Positions 37,878 to 47,380 are shown, numbered from the stretch's first letter. The stretch is DNA of 64,000 nucleotides from Sphingobacterium multivorum (GCF_900457465.1 NZ_UAUU01000002.1:620001-684000); one strand, 5' to 3'. Program-made: numbers and translations. Notes: a model not told the origin generated them from the letters alone.

Positions 37878-39479
37878 ATGAAGAAGGTAAATATATTGAT
37901 TGTCGATGATAAAATTGAAAATATTATCAGTCTAACAGCATTACTGGAGGATATCGAAAATATAAATATAGTGACGAGCACAGATCCCAACGAAGCTTTA
38001 AAAATCTGTTGGAAAGAGGATATTGATTTAGCACTTGTTGACGTACAGATGCCCGAGATCAATGGTTTTGAATTTGTTTCCTTCCTAAAGAAGAATCCGA
38101 AAACAAACCATATTATCCCTATCATGGTAACAGCAATCTCAAAAGAAGACAAATACCTTATTCAGGGACTAAATAGTGGAGCTGTAGATTATTTATATAA
38201 ACCGCTAAATCCGGAAGCAACCATCGCGAAAGTAAAATCTTTTGTCCAGCAATTACTGATACAGCAAGAAATTAAAGAGAAAAACATAGCCTTAGAAGAA
38301 TCAAAACAGGCGATTCTCAAAGCTAAAGAAGAGGCCGATCTTGCTCGAAAATCCAAGGAAACCTTTTTGGCCAATATGAGCCATGAGATCCGTACCCCGA
38401 TTAACGGTATTATGGGCATTACACAGATGCTAAAAAACTCGCAGCTCACGCTAGAACAAGAAAATTGGATCAATAAATTGGATTCTGCCTCTCAAAATCT
38501 GTTGACTATTATCAACGACATACTCGACCTATCGAAAGTTGACTCGGGCATGATGAAACTTAATATGGAATCTACCTCTGTACATGATATTACGGATGAT
38601 CTAAACAATCTCTTCATTGATAAAGCGATCTACAAAGGCCTGAATTTTTCAATTGATGTCGATGAGCGGATCACAAGCTATTTTCTAACAGATCCACTTC
38701 GATTAAAACAAATATTGACCAATTTTATATCCAATAGTTTTAAATTCACTGCAGAAGGGTCCGTTGTTTTAAAAATTCAGCTTCTGACAGAAGACAACCA
38801 TAGTATCTGTTTACGGTTTCAGGTGATAGACACAGGAATTGGCATCGTAGAAGATGCCTTGGAAAAAATATTTATTGCGTTTGAACAGGGAGAGGATAGC
38901 ATTACCAAAAAGTTTGGTGGTACAGGATTGGGATTGGCGATTGTAAAACGTATTGCTGCCCTGCTCAACGGTCGGGTTTTTGCTTCAAGCGAATACGGTA
39001 AAGGAAGTATATTTTCCTTTGAATGTACTTTCGACAAAATCAAAGACAAACCCGTCGAGAAAGAAACGCAGGTACTCTATACAGAATTACCCAAGTTCAA
39101 CTTTCCGATGATTCTCATTGCTGAAGACAATGAATTAAACAGTTTTATGCTGGCGAATATCCTGAAGAGCTGGAATTGCGATATCACTTTGGCGACAAAC
39201 GGCCTCATTGCGTTAGAAGAAATCAATAAGAAAAAAATTGATCTGGTGTTTATGGACGCCCATATGCCACTCATGAGTGGTTTTGAAGCAATCAAGGAAA
39301 TACGTCGAAACACGAATCCGATAATCGCAAACATGCCGATTATTTCCATTTCAGCCTCTGTGCTTCAAGCCGAACAACAGGAAGCGCTCGATGCAGGAGC
39401 CAATGAAGTTGTCGGAAAGCCGTTTGATCCTATCAAATTATATAAAACAATTGATACTTTATTGTCAAAATTGAAATGA
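37878..39479 (+). CDS. Hybrid response regulator/histidine kinase (REC-HisKA-HATPase-REC)
   Basis: 533 residues, soluble. N-terminal receiver with Asp55 (LALVDVQMP), a coiled linker, HisKA with His169 (SHEIRTP), HATPase (NFISNSFKFT, DTGIGI, GGTGLGLAI) and a C-terminal receiver with Asp460 (LVFMDAHMP). With a receiver at each end, it can take phosphate from the upstream hybrid kinase and pass it on. Fourth gene of the cluster, 22 bases after cheB. No DNA-binding output domain is present in the cluster, so the final effector lies elsewhere. Confidence 0.92.
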   Translation: MKKVNILIVDDKIENIISLTALLEDIENINIVTSTDPNEALKICWKEDIDLALVDVQMPEINGFEFVSFLKKNPKTNHIIPIMVTAISKEDKYLIQGLNSGAVDYLYKPLNPEATIAKVKSFVQQLLIQQEIKEKNIALEESKQAILKAKEEADLARKSKETFLANMSHEIRTPINGIMGITQMLKNSQLTLEQENWINKLDSASQNLLTIINDILDLSKVDSGMMKLNMESTSVHDITDDLNNLFIDKAIYKGLNFSIDVDERITSYFLTDPLRLKQILTNFISNSFKFTAEGSVVLKIQLLTEDNHSICLRFQVIDTGIGIVEDALEKIFIAFEQGEDSITKKFGGTGLGLAIVKRIAALLNGRVFASSEYGKGSIFSFECTFDKIKDKPVEKETQVLYTELPKFNFPMILIAEDNELNSFMLANILKSWNCDITLATNGLIALEEINKKKIDLVFMDAHMPLMSGFEAIKEIRRNTNPIIANMPIISISASVLQAEQQEALDAGANEVVGKPFDPIKLYKTIDTLLSKLK

Positions 39480-39655
39480 TAGTTTCAATTTATCAATGAA
39501 ATCATTAATTTTAGAACATAAACAATATGTTTTGATGTTATTTCTCATGAACGCACATTCAGAAAGGAATCAAGTTCGTCATAACTTCATCACTAAACCG
39601 CTAGAGGCTGCGGAAATGCCTACAATAAATAAAAGATAAACAAACAATCATTCAA

Positions 39656-40189
39656 ATGAAAAAACTTTTTATGATACCAGCAGTTGCAGTTGCTTTATCA
39701 ATTGCATCTTGTGGTGGAAACAGTGACAAGTCTGAAAAATCAACTGGTACAGAAGCGACAACTTCAACCGAAAGCCAAGCAACAGAAACAGTGCCTGGTA
39801 TTGAAAACGTAGCTATTTCCAACAGCTTATCTTTAGAAGGTAACGATCAAATGAAATATAATAAGGATCTTTTCCGTGTAAAAGCGGGTGAGCCAGTAGA
39901 ATTATCTTTCAAAAATGCAGGTACTATGCCGAAAGAGTCCATGGGACATAACGTCGTTATCCTAAAACCAGGTGTTGATCTTCCAACTTTTGGTGCTGAG
40001 GCTGCTGCAGCTGCTGCAGACGAATATATTCCAAAATCAGCTTTATCTTCAATTGTTTCCCACACCAAATTATTGGGACCTGGAGAAACTGATAAAATCA
40101 CATTTACACTTGAAAAAGGAGTTTATACGTTTATTTGTAGCTTCCCTGGTCACTATGGTGTCATGCAAGGAAAAATTGTTGCAGAATAA
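39656..40189 (+). CDS. Azurin-type blue copper lipoprotein
   Basis: 177 residues. Lipoprotein signal with lipobox IASC (Cys19), an Ala/Thr/Glu-rich linker (about 21-47) and a cupredoxin domain. Copper ligands match azurin: His98 (MGHNVVIL), Cys161, His166 and Met170 in CSFPGHYGVM. A periplasmic-facing or outer-membrane-attached electron carrier. Monocistronic with a terminator. Its partner (for example a cytochrome oxidase or peroxidase) is not in the window; the cytochrome at 14.3 kb is unlinked. Confidence 0.94.
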   Translation: MKKLFMIPAVAVALSIASCGGNSDKSEKSTGTEATTSTESQATETVPGIENVAISNSLSLEGNDQMKYNKDLFRVKAGEPVELSFKNAGTMPKESMGHNVVILKPGVDLPTFGAEAAAAAADEYIPKSALSSIVSHTKLLGPGETDKITFTLEKGVYTFICSFPGHYGVMQGKIVAE

Positions 40190-40198
40190 CAAATAAGT

Positions 40199-40235
40199 AA
40201 AAAAAGGATATTCATATTTTGAATATCCTTTTTTA
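40199..40235 (+). terminator. Intrinsic terminator of the azurin gene
   Basis: AAAAAAGGATATTCA and TGAATATCCTTTTTT pair around TATTT. Confidence 0.85.
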
Positions 40236-40370
40236 GATTTATCCCCTTTATAAGCACCGCCCCGTTCCTCCCCAAGGTGCATAATTTCCATTCTTTTATC
40301 AAAAAAATGTAAAGTAAGGGTCTTTGGTCACAAATCGTAAGTTTTGATTTCCTATCCCATTAATAATCAT

Positions 40371-40378
40371 TAAATTTG
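40371..40378 (+). promoter_or_regulatory. Promoter -7 box of the first dihydrolipoyl dehydrogenase gene
   Basis: TAAATTTG matches TAnnTTTG, 26 bases before the start codon. A TTG at 40344-40346 is 24 bases upstream, slightly long for the -33 element. Confidence 0.5.
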
Positions 40379-40404
40379 TGCTACAAAAAAATAAAACGTA
40401 ATCA

Positions 40405-41811
40405 ATGCAATACGACGTAATTGTAATCGGAAGTGGTCCAGGCGGATATGTAGGAGCTATCCGTTGTGCCCAATTAGGATTAAAAACAGCTGTTATTGAA
40501 AAATATAGCACATTTGGTGGTACTTGTCTTAACGTTGGATGTATTCCTTCAAAAGCGCTTTTAGATTCTTCGGAGCATTACCACAATGCTGCGCACAATT
40601 TTGATGCATTTGGCATCAGTTTGAAAGATCTGAAAGTAGACATGGCAAAGATGATTGCTCGTAAAGACGATGTCATTGCCCAAAATACTGCCGGTATCAC
40701 CTTCTTATTTAAGAAGAATAAAATTGACAGTTTTCAGGGTGTGGGTTCATTTGTGGACAAAAACACCATCAAAATAACGAAAGCAGATGGTTCTACAGAG
40801 CAGATCACTGCTAAAAATGTAATTATCGCAACGGGATCGAAACCGACTTCATTGCCTTTCTTACCTGTTGATAAAAAAAGAATCATTACCTCAACCGAAG
40901 CACTTAACCTAAAAGAAATACCAAAACACCTTATTGTCATTGGTGGTGGTGTTATCGGTTTGGAACTCGGTTCTGTTTATGCGCGTTTGGGTTCAAAAGT
41001 ATCTGTTGTTGAATTTGCAAAATCTATCATCGGTACAATGGATGGTGGCTTAGGAAAAGAACTACAACGTGTTTTGAAAAAATCATTGGGCATGGAGTTC
41101 TATTTAGGTCATAAAGTGACTGGAGCTTCCGCGAAAGGTAAAGTTGTAAAAGTAACTGCTGAAGATCCAAAAGGACAAGAAGTAACTTTAGAAGGCGACT
41201 ACTGTATCGTAGCCGTTGGTCGTACCGCGTATTCTGAAGGTTTAGGATTAGAAAATATCGGCATCACAGTAGAAGAAAGAGGTAAGAAAATCCCCGTTAA
41301 TGCCCATCTGGAAACAGCAGTGCAAGGTGTATTTGCAATTGGTGATGTGATCACTGGAGCAATGTTGGCACACAAAGCTGAGGACGAAGGTGTATATGTT
41401 GCAGAATATATCGCAGGTCAAAAACCACATATTGATTATAATTTGATTCCAGGTGTTGTTTATACTTGGCCTGAAGTTGCTTCTGTTGGCAAGACGGAAG
41501 AACAACTTAAAGAGGCTGGTGTAAAATACAAAGCTGGATCATTCTCTTTCAAAGCTTCTGGTCGTGCAAAAGCATCGGGTGACACCGACGGTTTTGTAAA
41601 AGTACTGGCAGACGCGACAACTGACGAAGTATTAGGTGTACATATGATCGGTCCTCGTGCAGCAGATATGATTGGTGAGGCAACCGTAGCTATGGAATAC
41701 CGTGCATCTGCAGAAGATATCGCACGTATTTGCCACGCACACCCAACCTACACGGAAGCAATCAAAGAGGCGGCGCTAGCAGCTACAGCAAATAGAGCAA
41801 TACACGCTTAG
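40405..41811 (+). CDS. lpdA: Dihydrolipoyl dehydrogenase (copy 1)
   Basis: 468-residue FAD/NAD flavoenzyme (E3) that reoxidises dihydrolipoamide of 2-oxoacid dehydrogenase complexes or the glycine cleavage system. FAD site IGSGPGGYVG at the start, redox disulfide Cys41/Cys46 (GGTCLNVGCIPSK), NAD site IGGGVIGLELG and the C-terminal catalytic HAHPTYTE. Stands alone with its own promoter and terminator. A second, distinct E3 lies 1.2 kb downstream (42996-44384). Confidence 0.95.
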   Translation: MQYDVIVIGSGPGGYVGAIRCAQLGLKTAVIEKYSTFGGTCLNVGCIPSKALLDSSEHYHNAAHNFDAFGISLKDLKVDMAKMIARKDDVIAQNTAGITFLFKKNKIDSFQGVGSFVDKNTIKITKADGSTEQITAKNVIIATGSKPTSLPFLPVDKKRIITSTEALNLKEIPKHLIVIGGGVIGLELGSVYARLGSKVSVVEFAKSIIGTMDGGLGKELQRVLKKSLGMEFYLGHKVTGASAKGKVVKVTAEDPKGQEVTLEGDYCIVAVGRTAYSEGLGLENIGITVEERGKKIPVNAHLETAVQGVFAIGDVITGAMLAHKAEDEGVYVAEYIAGQKPHIDYNLIPGVVYTWPEVASVGKTEEQLKEAGVKYKAGSFSFKASGRAKASGDTDGFVKVLADATTDEVLGVHMIGPRAADMIGEATVAMEYRASAEDIARICHAHPTYTEAIKEAALAATANRAIHA

Positions 41812-41830
41812 GCGATAAATATCGAAACGT

Positions 41831-41860
41831 AAGGGGAAAAGGAAACTTTTCCCCTTTCTC
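41831..41860 (+). terminator. Intrinsic terminator of the first lpdA gene
   Basis: GGGGAAAAG and CTTTTCCCC pair around GAAA, followed by TTTCTCTT. Confidence 0.7.
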
Positions 41861-41877
41861 TTAACTACCTAAACACG

Positions 41878-42282
41878 ATGAATTTTTACACAAGAAAGTG
41901 GGTCAAACCCGAAGACCTAAATCCCAATGGAACATTATTTGGCGGAACACTCCTGCGATGGATTGATGAAGAAGCGGTCATTTATGCTATCGTTCAATTA
42001 GGAAACCCCAAAGTGGTTACGAAATTTATTTCAGAAATTAACTTTGTAAGCTCAGCCAAACAAGGCGATATACTTGAACTGGGTATTGAAGCGATCAATT
42101 TTGGAACAACATCGTTAACGATGCGCTGCGAGGTCCGCAATAAAATATCCAGAAAAACAATTCTATCAATCGATAAATTGGTCTTTGTAAACCTGGATGA
42201 AGAAGGTAATCCTGCTCCCCACGGAAGGGATAGCATTACCTATGCGTATATGGGTATTGAGAAGACAGGTAGAGAGGATTAA
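41878..42282 (+). CDS. Hotdog-fold acyl-CoA thioesterase
   Basis: 134 residues, single hotdog domain of the YciA/BACH type. The conserved catalytic Asp region is LFGGTLLRWIDEEAVIYA, and the long helix and beta-strands (INFVSSAKQGDILELGIEAI) follow the family pattern. It cleaves acyl-CoA thioesters; chain-length preference cannot be read. The start lies 17 bases after the lpdA terminator, and the gene has no clear partner. Confidence 0.9.
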   Translation: MNFYTRKWVKPEDLNPNGTLFGGTLLRWIDEEAVIYAIVQLGNPKVVTKFISEINFVSSAKQGDILELGIEAINFGTTSLTMRCEVRNKISRKTILSIDKLVFVNLDEEGNPAPHGRDSITYAYMGIEKTGRED

Positions 42283-42450
42283 ACATCTCTCTCCTGTTCT
42301 TATTAATTGATATCTCCCGCAAAGGAGAGGGACACAAGTATTCGTCCATTGAATACAGGCGATTCCTCTGGTCTATTCGCAATCCAATTCCTTCTCTTAC
42401 CTCTTCCTGAACCTTTATAAAAATCATGCATTTGAATTTTTATACAAACA

Positions 42451-42750
42451 CTATGACTTCTGTCTTTTTCCTTCGATTTCTTTTTTAAGGTCCAATTCCA
42501 CCCAAAAGCCAAAAATAGGGATCAAGGATGCTAAGAAATATTTTACCGCTTTTAATATAGGCCACTTGTATTCTACTGTTGACATAATCAGCATAACCAC
42601 AAAAATAACAACAAAGAAGCCATGAATGGAACCGGCTATTTTGACAGCTTCGGGGATTCCCGCAAAATACTTCAAGGGCATAGCAATAAAAAACAAGCAA
42701 ATGGTGGAGATAGCTTCCCACAAGGCGATCTGTCTGAATATTCTTAACAT
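42451..42750 (-). CDS. DUF3817 family membrane protein
   Basis: 99 residues with three predicted membrane helices (about 8-28, 38-58, 66-84) and the DUF3817 signature KIAGSIHGFFVVIFVVML plus KYFLASLIPIFGFWVE. These short proteins are widespread inner-membrane proteins of unknown function (YdzA-related). It is isolated on the minus strand between the thioesterase and the second lpd gene. The charged tail KKEIEGKRQKS is cytoplasmic. Confidence 0.88.
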   Translation of the reverse strand: MLRIFRQIALWEAISTICLFFIAMPLKYFAGIPEAVKIAGSIHGFFVVIFVVMLIMSTVEYKWPILKAVKYFLASLIPIFGFWVELDLKKEIEGKRQKS

Positions 42751-42995
42751 AATGATAAACTGTGTATTGTGAACTTCAAAAATAAGACACTAAAAACGCT
42801 TTAACTATTATTTTTCCCCCTTTGACCAGGATGTGACATTCAGCCAGAAACAGCGACAGTGTTTTATCAGAAACCGCCAATTTTACAATAAATAGTTCAT
42901 ATTCATCAGAAAAAATGCGTACTTTTGAATGAATATATGCTTCACATATTTTGTCATTTGAAGCTATAACACTCAACTACAGAATATTTATTTAT

Positions 42996-44384
42996 ATGAA
43001 TTACGACATCATTGTAATCGGTAGTGGTCCAGGCGGGTATGTTGCTGCCATTAGAGCCGCTCAGTTAGGGTTCAAAACAGCGATTATTGAACGCGAATCA
43101 TTAGGCGGAATCTGTCTAAACTGGGGCTGTATCCCTACAAAAGCATTATTGAAAAGTGCTCAGGTATTTGAATATTTAAACCATGCCGCTGATTACGGCA
43201 TCAATGTTCAAGGTGGTGAGGCTGATTTTGACGCCATTGTCAAAAGAAGTCGCGGGGTTGCTGAAGGAATGAGTAAAGGTATTCAGTTCTTGATGAAAAA
43301 GAATAAAATCGACGTCATCAATGGAACTGCAAAAATTAAAAAAGGTGGTAAAATCGATGTGAAAGGAGCAGACGGTTCTACTAAAGAATATTCGGCAAAA
43401 CATACCATCCTAGCGACTGGTGCACGTTCACGTGAATTGCCTAATTTACCGCAAGATGGTAAAAAAATCATCGGTTACCGTCAGGCAATGACACTTCCTA
43501 AGCAACCAAAGTCTTTAGTTGTTGTTGGCTCCGGTGCAATCGGTGTTGAATTCGCTTATTTCTATAATGCAATCGGAACAAAGGTAACGATCGTAGAGTT
43601 TATGGATAGAATCGTTCCTGTTGAAGATGAAGAAATTTCAAAACAATTAGAGAAAAGCTTAAAGAAACAAGGTATCACCATCTTAACGAAATCTGAAGTT
43701 CAATCCGTTGACACAACAGGTGAGTTGAGCAAAGTTTCAATCAAAACAGAAAAAGGTATTGAAGTTATCGAAGCAGAGATTGTCTTATCGGCTGTTGGTA
43801 TCGCTCCAAATATCGAAAATATCGGCTTGGAAGAGGTTGGTGTAAAAACTGATCGCGGCCGTGTTGTTGTAGATGATTTCTACAAAACAAACATCGAAGG
43901 TGTATATGCTATCGGTGACATCGTTAAAGGCCAAGCCCTGGCTCACGTTGCCTCAGCAGAAGGGATCACATGTGTTGAAAAAATCAAAGGGCTACATGTT
44001 GAACCTATTGACTACAATAATATCCCAGGCTGTACCTATTGCTCCCCAGAAATTGCTTCTGTAGGTTATACTGAAAAAGCGGCAAAAGAAGCCGGCTATG
44101 AAATTAAAGTTGGTAAATTCCCATTCTCAGCTTCAGGAAAAGCTTCAGCTGCTGGTGCGAAAGATGGCTTTGTTAAAGTTATCTTTGACGCTAAATATGG
44201 TGAGTTTCTAGGCGCACACCTTATCGGAGCCAATGTGACCGAGATGATTGCAGAAGTTGTTGTTGCCCGCAAATTGGAAACAACAGGTCATGAAATGATT
44301 AAAACGATCCATCCTCACCCAACAATGAGTGAAGCGATTATGGAAGCTTGTGCTGATGCTTACGGTGAAGTGATCCACTTGTAG
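42996..44384 (+). CDS. lpdA: Dihydrolipoyl dehydrogenase (copy 2)
   Basis: 462 residues. I use the ATG at 42996, which places the FAD-binding motif IIVIGSGPGGYVAAIR at the N-terminus as in the family; the longer frame adds an unlikely 15-residue extension. Redox disulfide Cys40/Cys45 (GGICLNWGCIPTK), NAD site VGSGAIGVEFAY, and C-terminal HPHPTMSE. It differs from copy 1 throughout, so it is an old paralogue, probably serving a different 2-oxoacid dehydrogenase complex. Which complex cannot be decided here. Confidence 0.95.
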   Translation: MNYDIIVIGSGPGGYVAAIRAAQLGFKTAIIERESLGGICLNWGCIPTKALLKSAQVFEYLNHAADYGINVQGGEADFDAIVKRSRGVAEGMSKGIQFLMKKNKIDVINGTAKIKKGGKIDVKGADGSTKEYSAKHTILATGARSRELPNLPQDGKKIIGYRQAMTLPKQPKSLVVVGSGAIGVEFAYFYNAIGTKVTIVEFMDRIVPVEDEEISKQLEKSLKKQGITILTKSEVQSVDTTGELSKVSIKTEKGIEVIEAEIVLSAVGIAPNIENIGLEEVGVKTDRGRVVVDDFYKTNIEGVYAIGDIVKGQALAHVASAEGITCVEKIKGLHVEPIDYNNIPGCTYCSPEIASVGYTEKAAKEAGYEIKVGKFPFSASGKASAAGAKDGFVKVIFDAKYGEFLGAHLIGANVTEMIAEVVVARKLETTGHEMIKTIHPHPTMSEAIMEACADAYGEVIHL

Positions 44385-44396
44385 TATTAAAAAAAA

Positions 44397-44444
44397 TAAA
44401 ACTAAAAAGGGGAAAATCTAATGATTTTCCCCTTTTTAGTTTTA
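44397..44444. terminator. Long bidirectional terminator after the second lpdA gene
   Basis: A stem of about 21 bases (AAAACTAAAAAGGGGAAAATC with GATTTTCCCCTTTTTAGTTTT) around TAAT. A/T tracts flank both sides, so it also serves the convergent LacI gene. Confidence 0.9.
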
Positions 44445-44465
44445 TTGCCGAATGGATAATAGCGA

Positions 44466-45470
44466 TTACATAACCAATCGTGACTTAAAGACGATCTGTT
44501 GATCGACAATTTCGGTATTGTCAATGCGTTCAAATAAGATTTCAGCGGCTTTACGCGCTTGCATGCCTGGAAATTGCTCTATGCGTCCCATTGGCGGATT
44601 TTCCATATATTGCCATAACGGATAGTTGGCATAACTAATAAAGAAAATATCTTGATTTAAGACAAGCCCCTTTTGTCTGGCTGCTTTCATCAAATCAAGT
44701 GTAACAAAGTCATTAAAAGATATAATGGCTGAAGGCCGCTCAGACATCGCGAATATATGATCCATCGCTTTCTCGTTTCCTTCCGTACTCAAATCCGTTT
44801 CGATGATATTCTTCTCCAGAATATCCATCCCATTCCTTTTCATTGCCGATAGGTAAGCTACTTTTCTGTCTTCACTAGCGGGCAGTGTTTTCGGCCCATT
44901 TACAAGCGCGATAACTTTGTGTCCACGGGCTACGAAGGCGTCCACAGCTTCGTTCATACCCGTAGAAAGATCACTTTGTACTTTATTGATATTGGGTAAA
45001 CTAGGCACACAGTCAAAGAAAACAATCGGGATACCGGACGATTCCAACTTCTCAATAAATTCCAAATTGGTCGTCTTTTTACCTATAGACATTAAAATCC
45101 CGTCAACACGATGGTTTTTAAATGTTTTTAAAATTTGCTCTTCCCGATCAGGATCATCCAAGGATTGCCCCATCAGAACTGTATATCGGTGTTCTGATGC
45201 AACATTTTCAATTTCACTAATGGCGAAAGAAAAAAACGGTTCAGACAAACTCGGTAAGATTACAGCAATCGTAAAAGTTTTACGCTGCTTGAAGAATATA
45301 GCCGTCTGATTGGGTTCATAATTCAATTCTTCGGCCATTTTTTTAACCCGCATTGTTGTTACCAGTCCAATACTTGGGTGATCATTCAATGCTCTAGAAA
45401 CTGTCGAAGGACTGATTTTGAGCTTCTTGGCAATTTCTTTAATCGTGGCAGGCTTGTTCACTTTATTCAT
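44466..45470 (-). CDS. LacI family transcriptional regulator
   Basis: 334 residues from the ATG at 45470 (MNKVNKPATIKEIA), where the helix-turn-helix (about 8-30, ISPSTVSRALNDHPSIG) is placed normally; the frame up to 45518 adds an unlikely extension. The hinge (KKMAEELNYEPNQTA) and a periplasmic-binding-like sugar domain follow. A repressor or activator responding to a sugar or related ligand. No sugar-use genes are adjacent, so the regulon is elsewhere. Confidence 0.93.
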   Translation of the reverse strand: MNKVNKPATIKEIAKKLKISPSTVSRALNDHPSIGLVTTMRVKKMAEELNYEPNQTAIFFKQRKTFTIAVILPSLSEPFFSFAISEIENVASEHRYTVLMGQSLDDPDREEQILKTFKNHRVDGILMSIGKKTTNLEFIEKLESSGIPIVFFDCVPSLPNINKVQSDLSTGMNEAVDAFVARGHKVIALVNGPKTLPASEDRKVAYLSAMKRNGMDILEKNIIETDLSTEGNEKAMDHIFAMSERPSAIISFNDFVTLDLMKAARQKGLVLNQDIFFISYANYPLWQYMENPPMGRIEQFPGMQARKAAEILFERIDNTEIVDQQIVFKSRLVM

Positions 45471-45597
45471 AAATCCAAGGGCTTTATATAAAAATAGGGC
45501 TTTTATATCCCTAATCATAATTTTTTCTCAACAATATCGACAACGACTTTAATGGCAATTATTGTTGGTAGATTCAACAAAGATACTGACTGTAAAC

Positions 45598-46128
45598 TTA
45601 GTCTACAAATTGAATTGCAGCCGTTTCAACGGTAAACTCCTTGGCGAGGAACTCCAATGGATCAATTTCCCTAAAAACAAGTTCATCTTTAAAATAAACC
45701 TTTATATCATCCCCATATTCACCCCAATCCACAAATTTAACTTTATTGAGTTGTTCTAGCGGATTTCCTTTCGTCAAAATACATACATGTTTATCTGCCG
45801 CTTTTAATTGCTTAAACAGCGTATTAATATGATCAAACAAATGTAACCGTAGCGGCAAAATTGCATTGACATGAAGCCGCTCAAAATTCTCTTTATATTT
45901 TGGATCAAATCCAAAAGTTTGCTGCGCATGTTCGAACAATAAATACTCACCTTGATGCTCAAGGTGATTTTTCATAAATTGAACCAAATCTGCTTGCGCA
46001 GGAACAGTCTCTGTAAATTCTATAAAACTAGCAAAAAGATAATATACTTGAAGTAAGTAATCCTTTTTAGGAAAAACAACATCATCCAATTCAAAAACAT
46101 ATACCTTTTTATCTTCTGGAAACATCAT
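45598..46128 (-). CDS. HAD-like protein with altered nucleophile motif
   Basis: 176 residues. The start VYVFELDDVVFP resembles HAD motif I (hhhhDxDx), but the first Asp, the catalytic nucleophile, is replaced by Glu (F-E-L-D-D). A helical cap (about 20-100) and motif II CILTKGNP are present; motif III/IV (EYGDDIKVYFKDEL) is degenerate. It may therefore be a non-catalytic or altered HAD protein. It lies between two minus-strand genes of unknown role and is possibly co-transcribed with them. A specific function is not assignable. Confidence 0.7.
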   Translation of the reverse strand: MMFPEDKKVYVFELDDVVFPKKDYLLQVYYLFASFIEFTETVPAQADLVQFMKNHLEHQGEYLLFEHAQQTFGFDPKYKENFERLHVNAILPLRLHLFDHINTLFKQLKAADKHVCILTKGNPLEQLNKVKFVDWGEYGDDIKVYFKDELVFREIDPLEFLAKEFTVETAAIQFVD

Positions 46129-46205
46129 GATAAGTAAAAGCTTAAAATTAAGGGTTGTGTCGACATCGTTAAAACCTTAATGACACTGGCCACAACAATA
46201 AGATT

Positions 46206-46685
46206 CTATTTGGACACACAGATTAGCGCTAAGTCCTCGCCTGAATCCGAAGTGACAAACAATCCATCCAATGGCCTGTCAAATCTCGTCGAATCCAATA
46301 AATTGTTCCCCTTCGAAAGGAGTTTATAAGGCAATTCAGCAGGTGGATTTTCCATAACAGGAATAGTTTCAAGCTGCTGTTTATCGGGGACAAGAACGGA
46401 GATCTGATATTCCTCAAATAAAACCTTGGCAGTGGACAATGGCTCCAGCTCAAAACCACCCAGAGGCAAAACATAATCAACCTCTTGGTCTAAACTTAAT
46501 TTGAGTATCTCATGCGCAAAAGTAGGAAGAAGACCTTTTGGAATTTTAGCATATTTCCCTGAGGCTAAAAGCAATTCGGGAATATCTTCTGAACTTGCAT
46601 ATAATATTTCGAAATCAGTCCCAAGTCTTTTAGCGATACGCATCGCCAAAGGTCTGGTCCCGAAAGTTATGAGTATTTTCTTCAT
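46206..46685 (-). CDS. Hypothetical protein, Rossmann-like
   Basis: 159 residues, no signal peptide. The N-terminus MKKILITFGTRPLAMRIAKRL is a beta-strand plus helix typical of nucleotide-binding (pre-ATP-grasp/Rossmann-like) domains. Repeated short strands (VDYVLPLGGFELEPL; ISVLVPDKQQLETIPV) continue the alpha/beta pattern; no ATP-grasp or catalytic motif follows. 29 bases after the LolD-like gene on the same strand, so likely one operon. I do not recognise a named family. Confidence 0.7.
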   Translation of the reverse strand: MKKILITFGTRPLAMRIAKRLGTDFEILYASSEDIPELLLASGKYAKIPKGLLPTFAHEILKLSLDQEVDYVLPLGGFELEPLSTAKVLFEEYQISVLVPDKQQLETIPVMENPPAELPYKLLSKGNNLLDSTRFDRPLDGLFVTSDSGEDLALICVSK

Positions 46686-46714
46686 TAAAAATATAATTAT
46701 AATCCCGATTACTG

Positions 46715-47368
46715 TTACACGACTAACCCATCGCGCATATGAATCGTTCGATCCGAAATTCGGGCAAGCTCCTCATTATGAGTAACGATAATAAATGTCT
46801 GTTGAAATTTATGTCTAAGATCAAAAAACAATTGATGTAAAGCTGCCGCGTTCTCTGAGTCAAGATTACCCGAAGGTTCATCGGCCAAAATAATGGAAGG
46901 ATCATTGATCAAAGCGCGGGCCACAGAAACGCGTTGTTGTTCGCCGCCAGACATTTCAGCGGGCTTGTGGTCAATACGATGAGAAACCCCCAATAATTCC
47001 AGCAATTCTCTTGCTTTAGCTTCCGCCTCGGATCTCCCTTTTCCCTGAATAAAAGCTGGAATACATACGTTTTCCAAGGCCGTAAATTCAGGCAGCAAAT
47101 GGTGAAATTGAAAAACAAAACCGATATGTTCATTACGGAAAGCACTGAGCTTTTTAGCATTCAATTTTTGAACATCAACACCATTGATGAAAACTGTTCC
47201 CTGATCAGGCTTATCCAAGGTACCAATAATATGCAACAGTGTACTTTTTCCAGCTCCTGAGGCACCAACAATACTGACGATTTCCCCTTTTTCAACAGCG
47301 ATATCAACACCTTTCAAAATTGGTAATGATCCATAAGCTTTGTGAATTCCTTTGGCATGTAACATCAT
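46715..47368 (-). CDS. LolD-like ABC transporter ATP-binding protein
   Basis: 217 residues. Walker [10 protein letters not shown] (35-43), signature MSGGEQQR, Walker [12 protein letters not shown] and His of VTHNEE. Length and sequence match LolD/FtsE-type ATPases; LolCDE extracts lipoproteins from the inner membrane. The permease subunits are not adjacent. The start follows four bases after a perfect TATCTTTG box. First gene of a probable minus-strand operon with the hypothetical genes at 46206 and 45598. Confidence 0.92.
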   Translation of the reverse strand: MMLHAKGIHKAYGSLPILKGVDIAVEKGEIVSIVGASGAGKSTLLHIIGTLDKPDQGTVFINGVDVQKLNAKKLSAFRNEHIGFVFQFHHLLPEFTALENVCIPAFIQGKGRSEAEAKARELLELLGVSHRIDHKPAEMSGGEQQRVSVARALINDPSIILADEPSGNLDSENAAALHQLFFDLRHKFQQTFIIVTHNEELARISDRTIHMRDGLVV

Positions 47369-47372
47369 AGGA

Positions 47373-47380
47373 CAAAGATA
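47373..47380 (-). promoter_or_regulatory. Promoter -7 box of the LolD-like gene
   Basis: TATCTTTG on the minus strand, then TCCT, then ATG. Four-base spacing implies a leaderless or nearly leaderless mRNA. Confidence 0.6.

Noticed and set aside
33036..39479. Cluster considered as a chemotaxis operon
   Set aside because: No CheA, CheW or chemoreceptor genes; CheB lacks its receiver.
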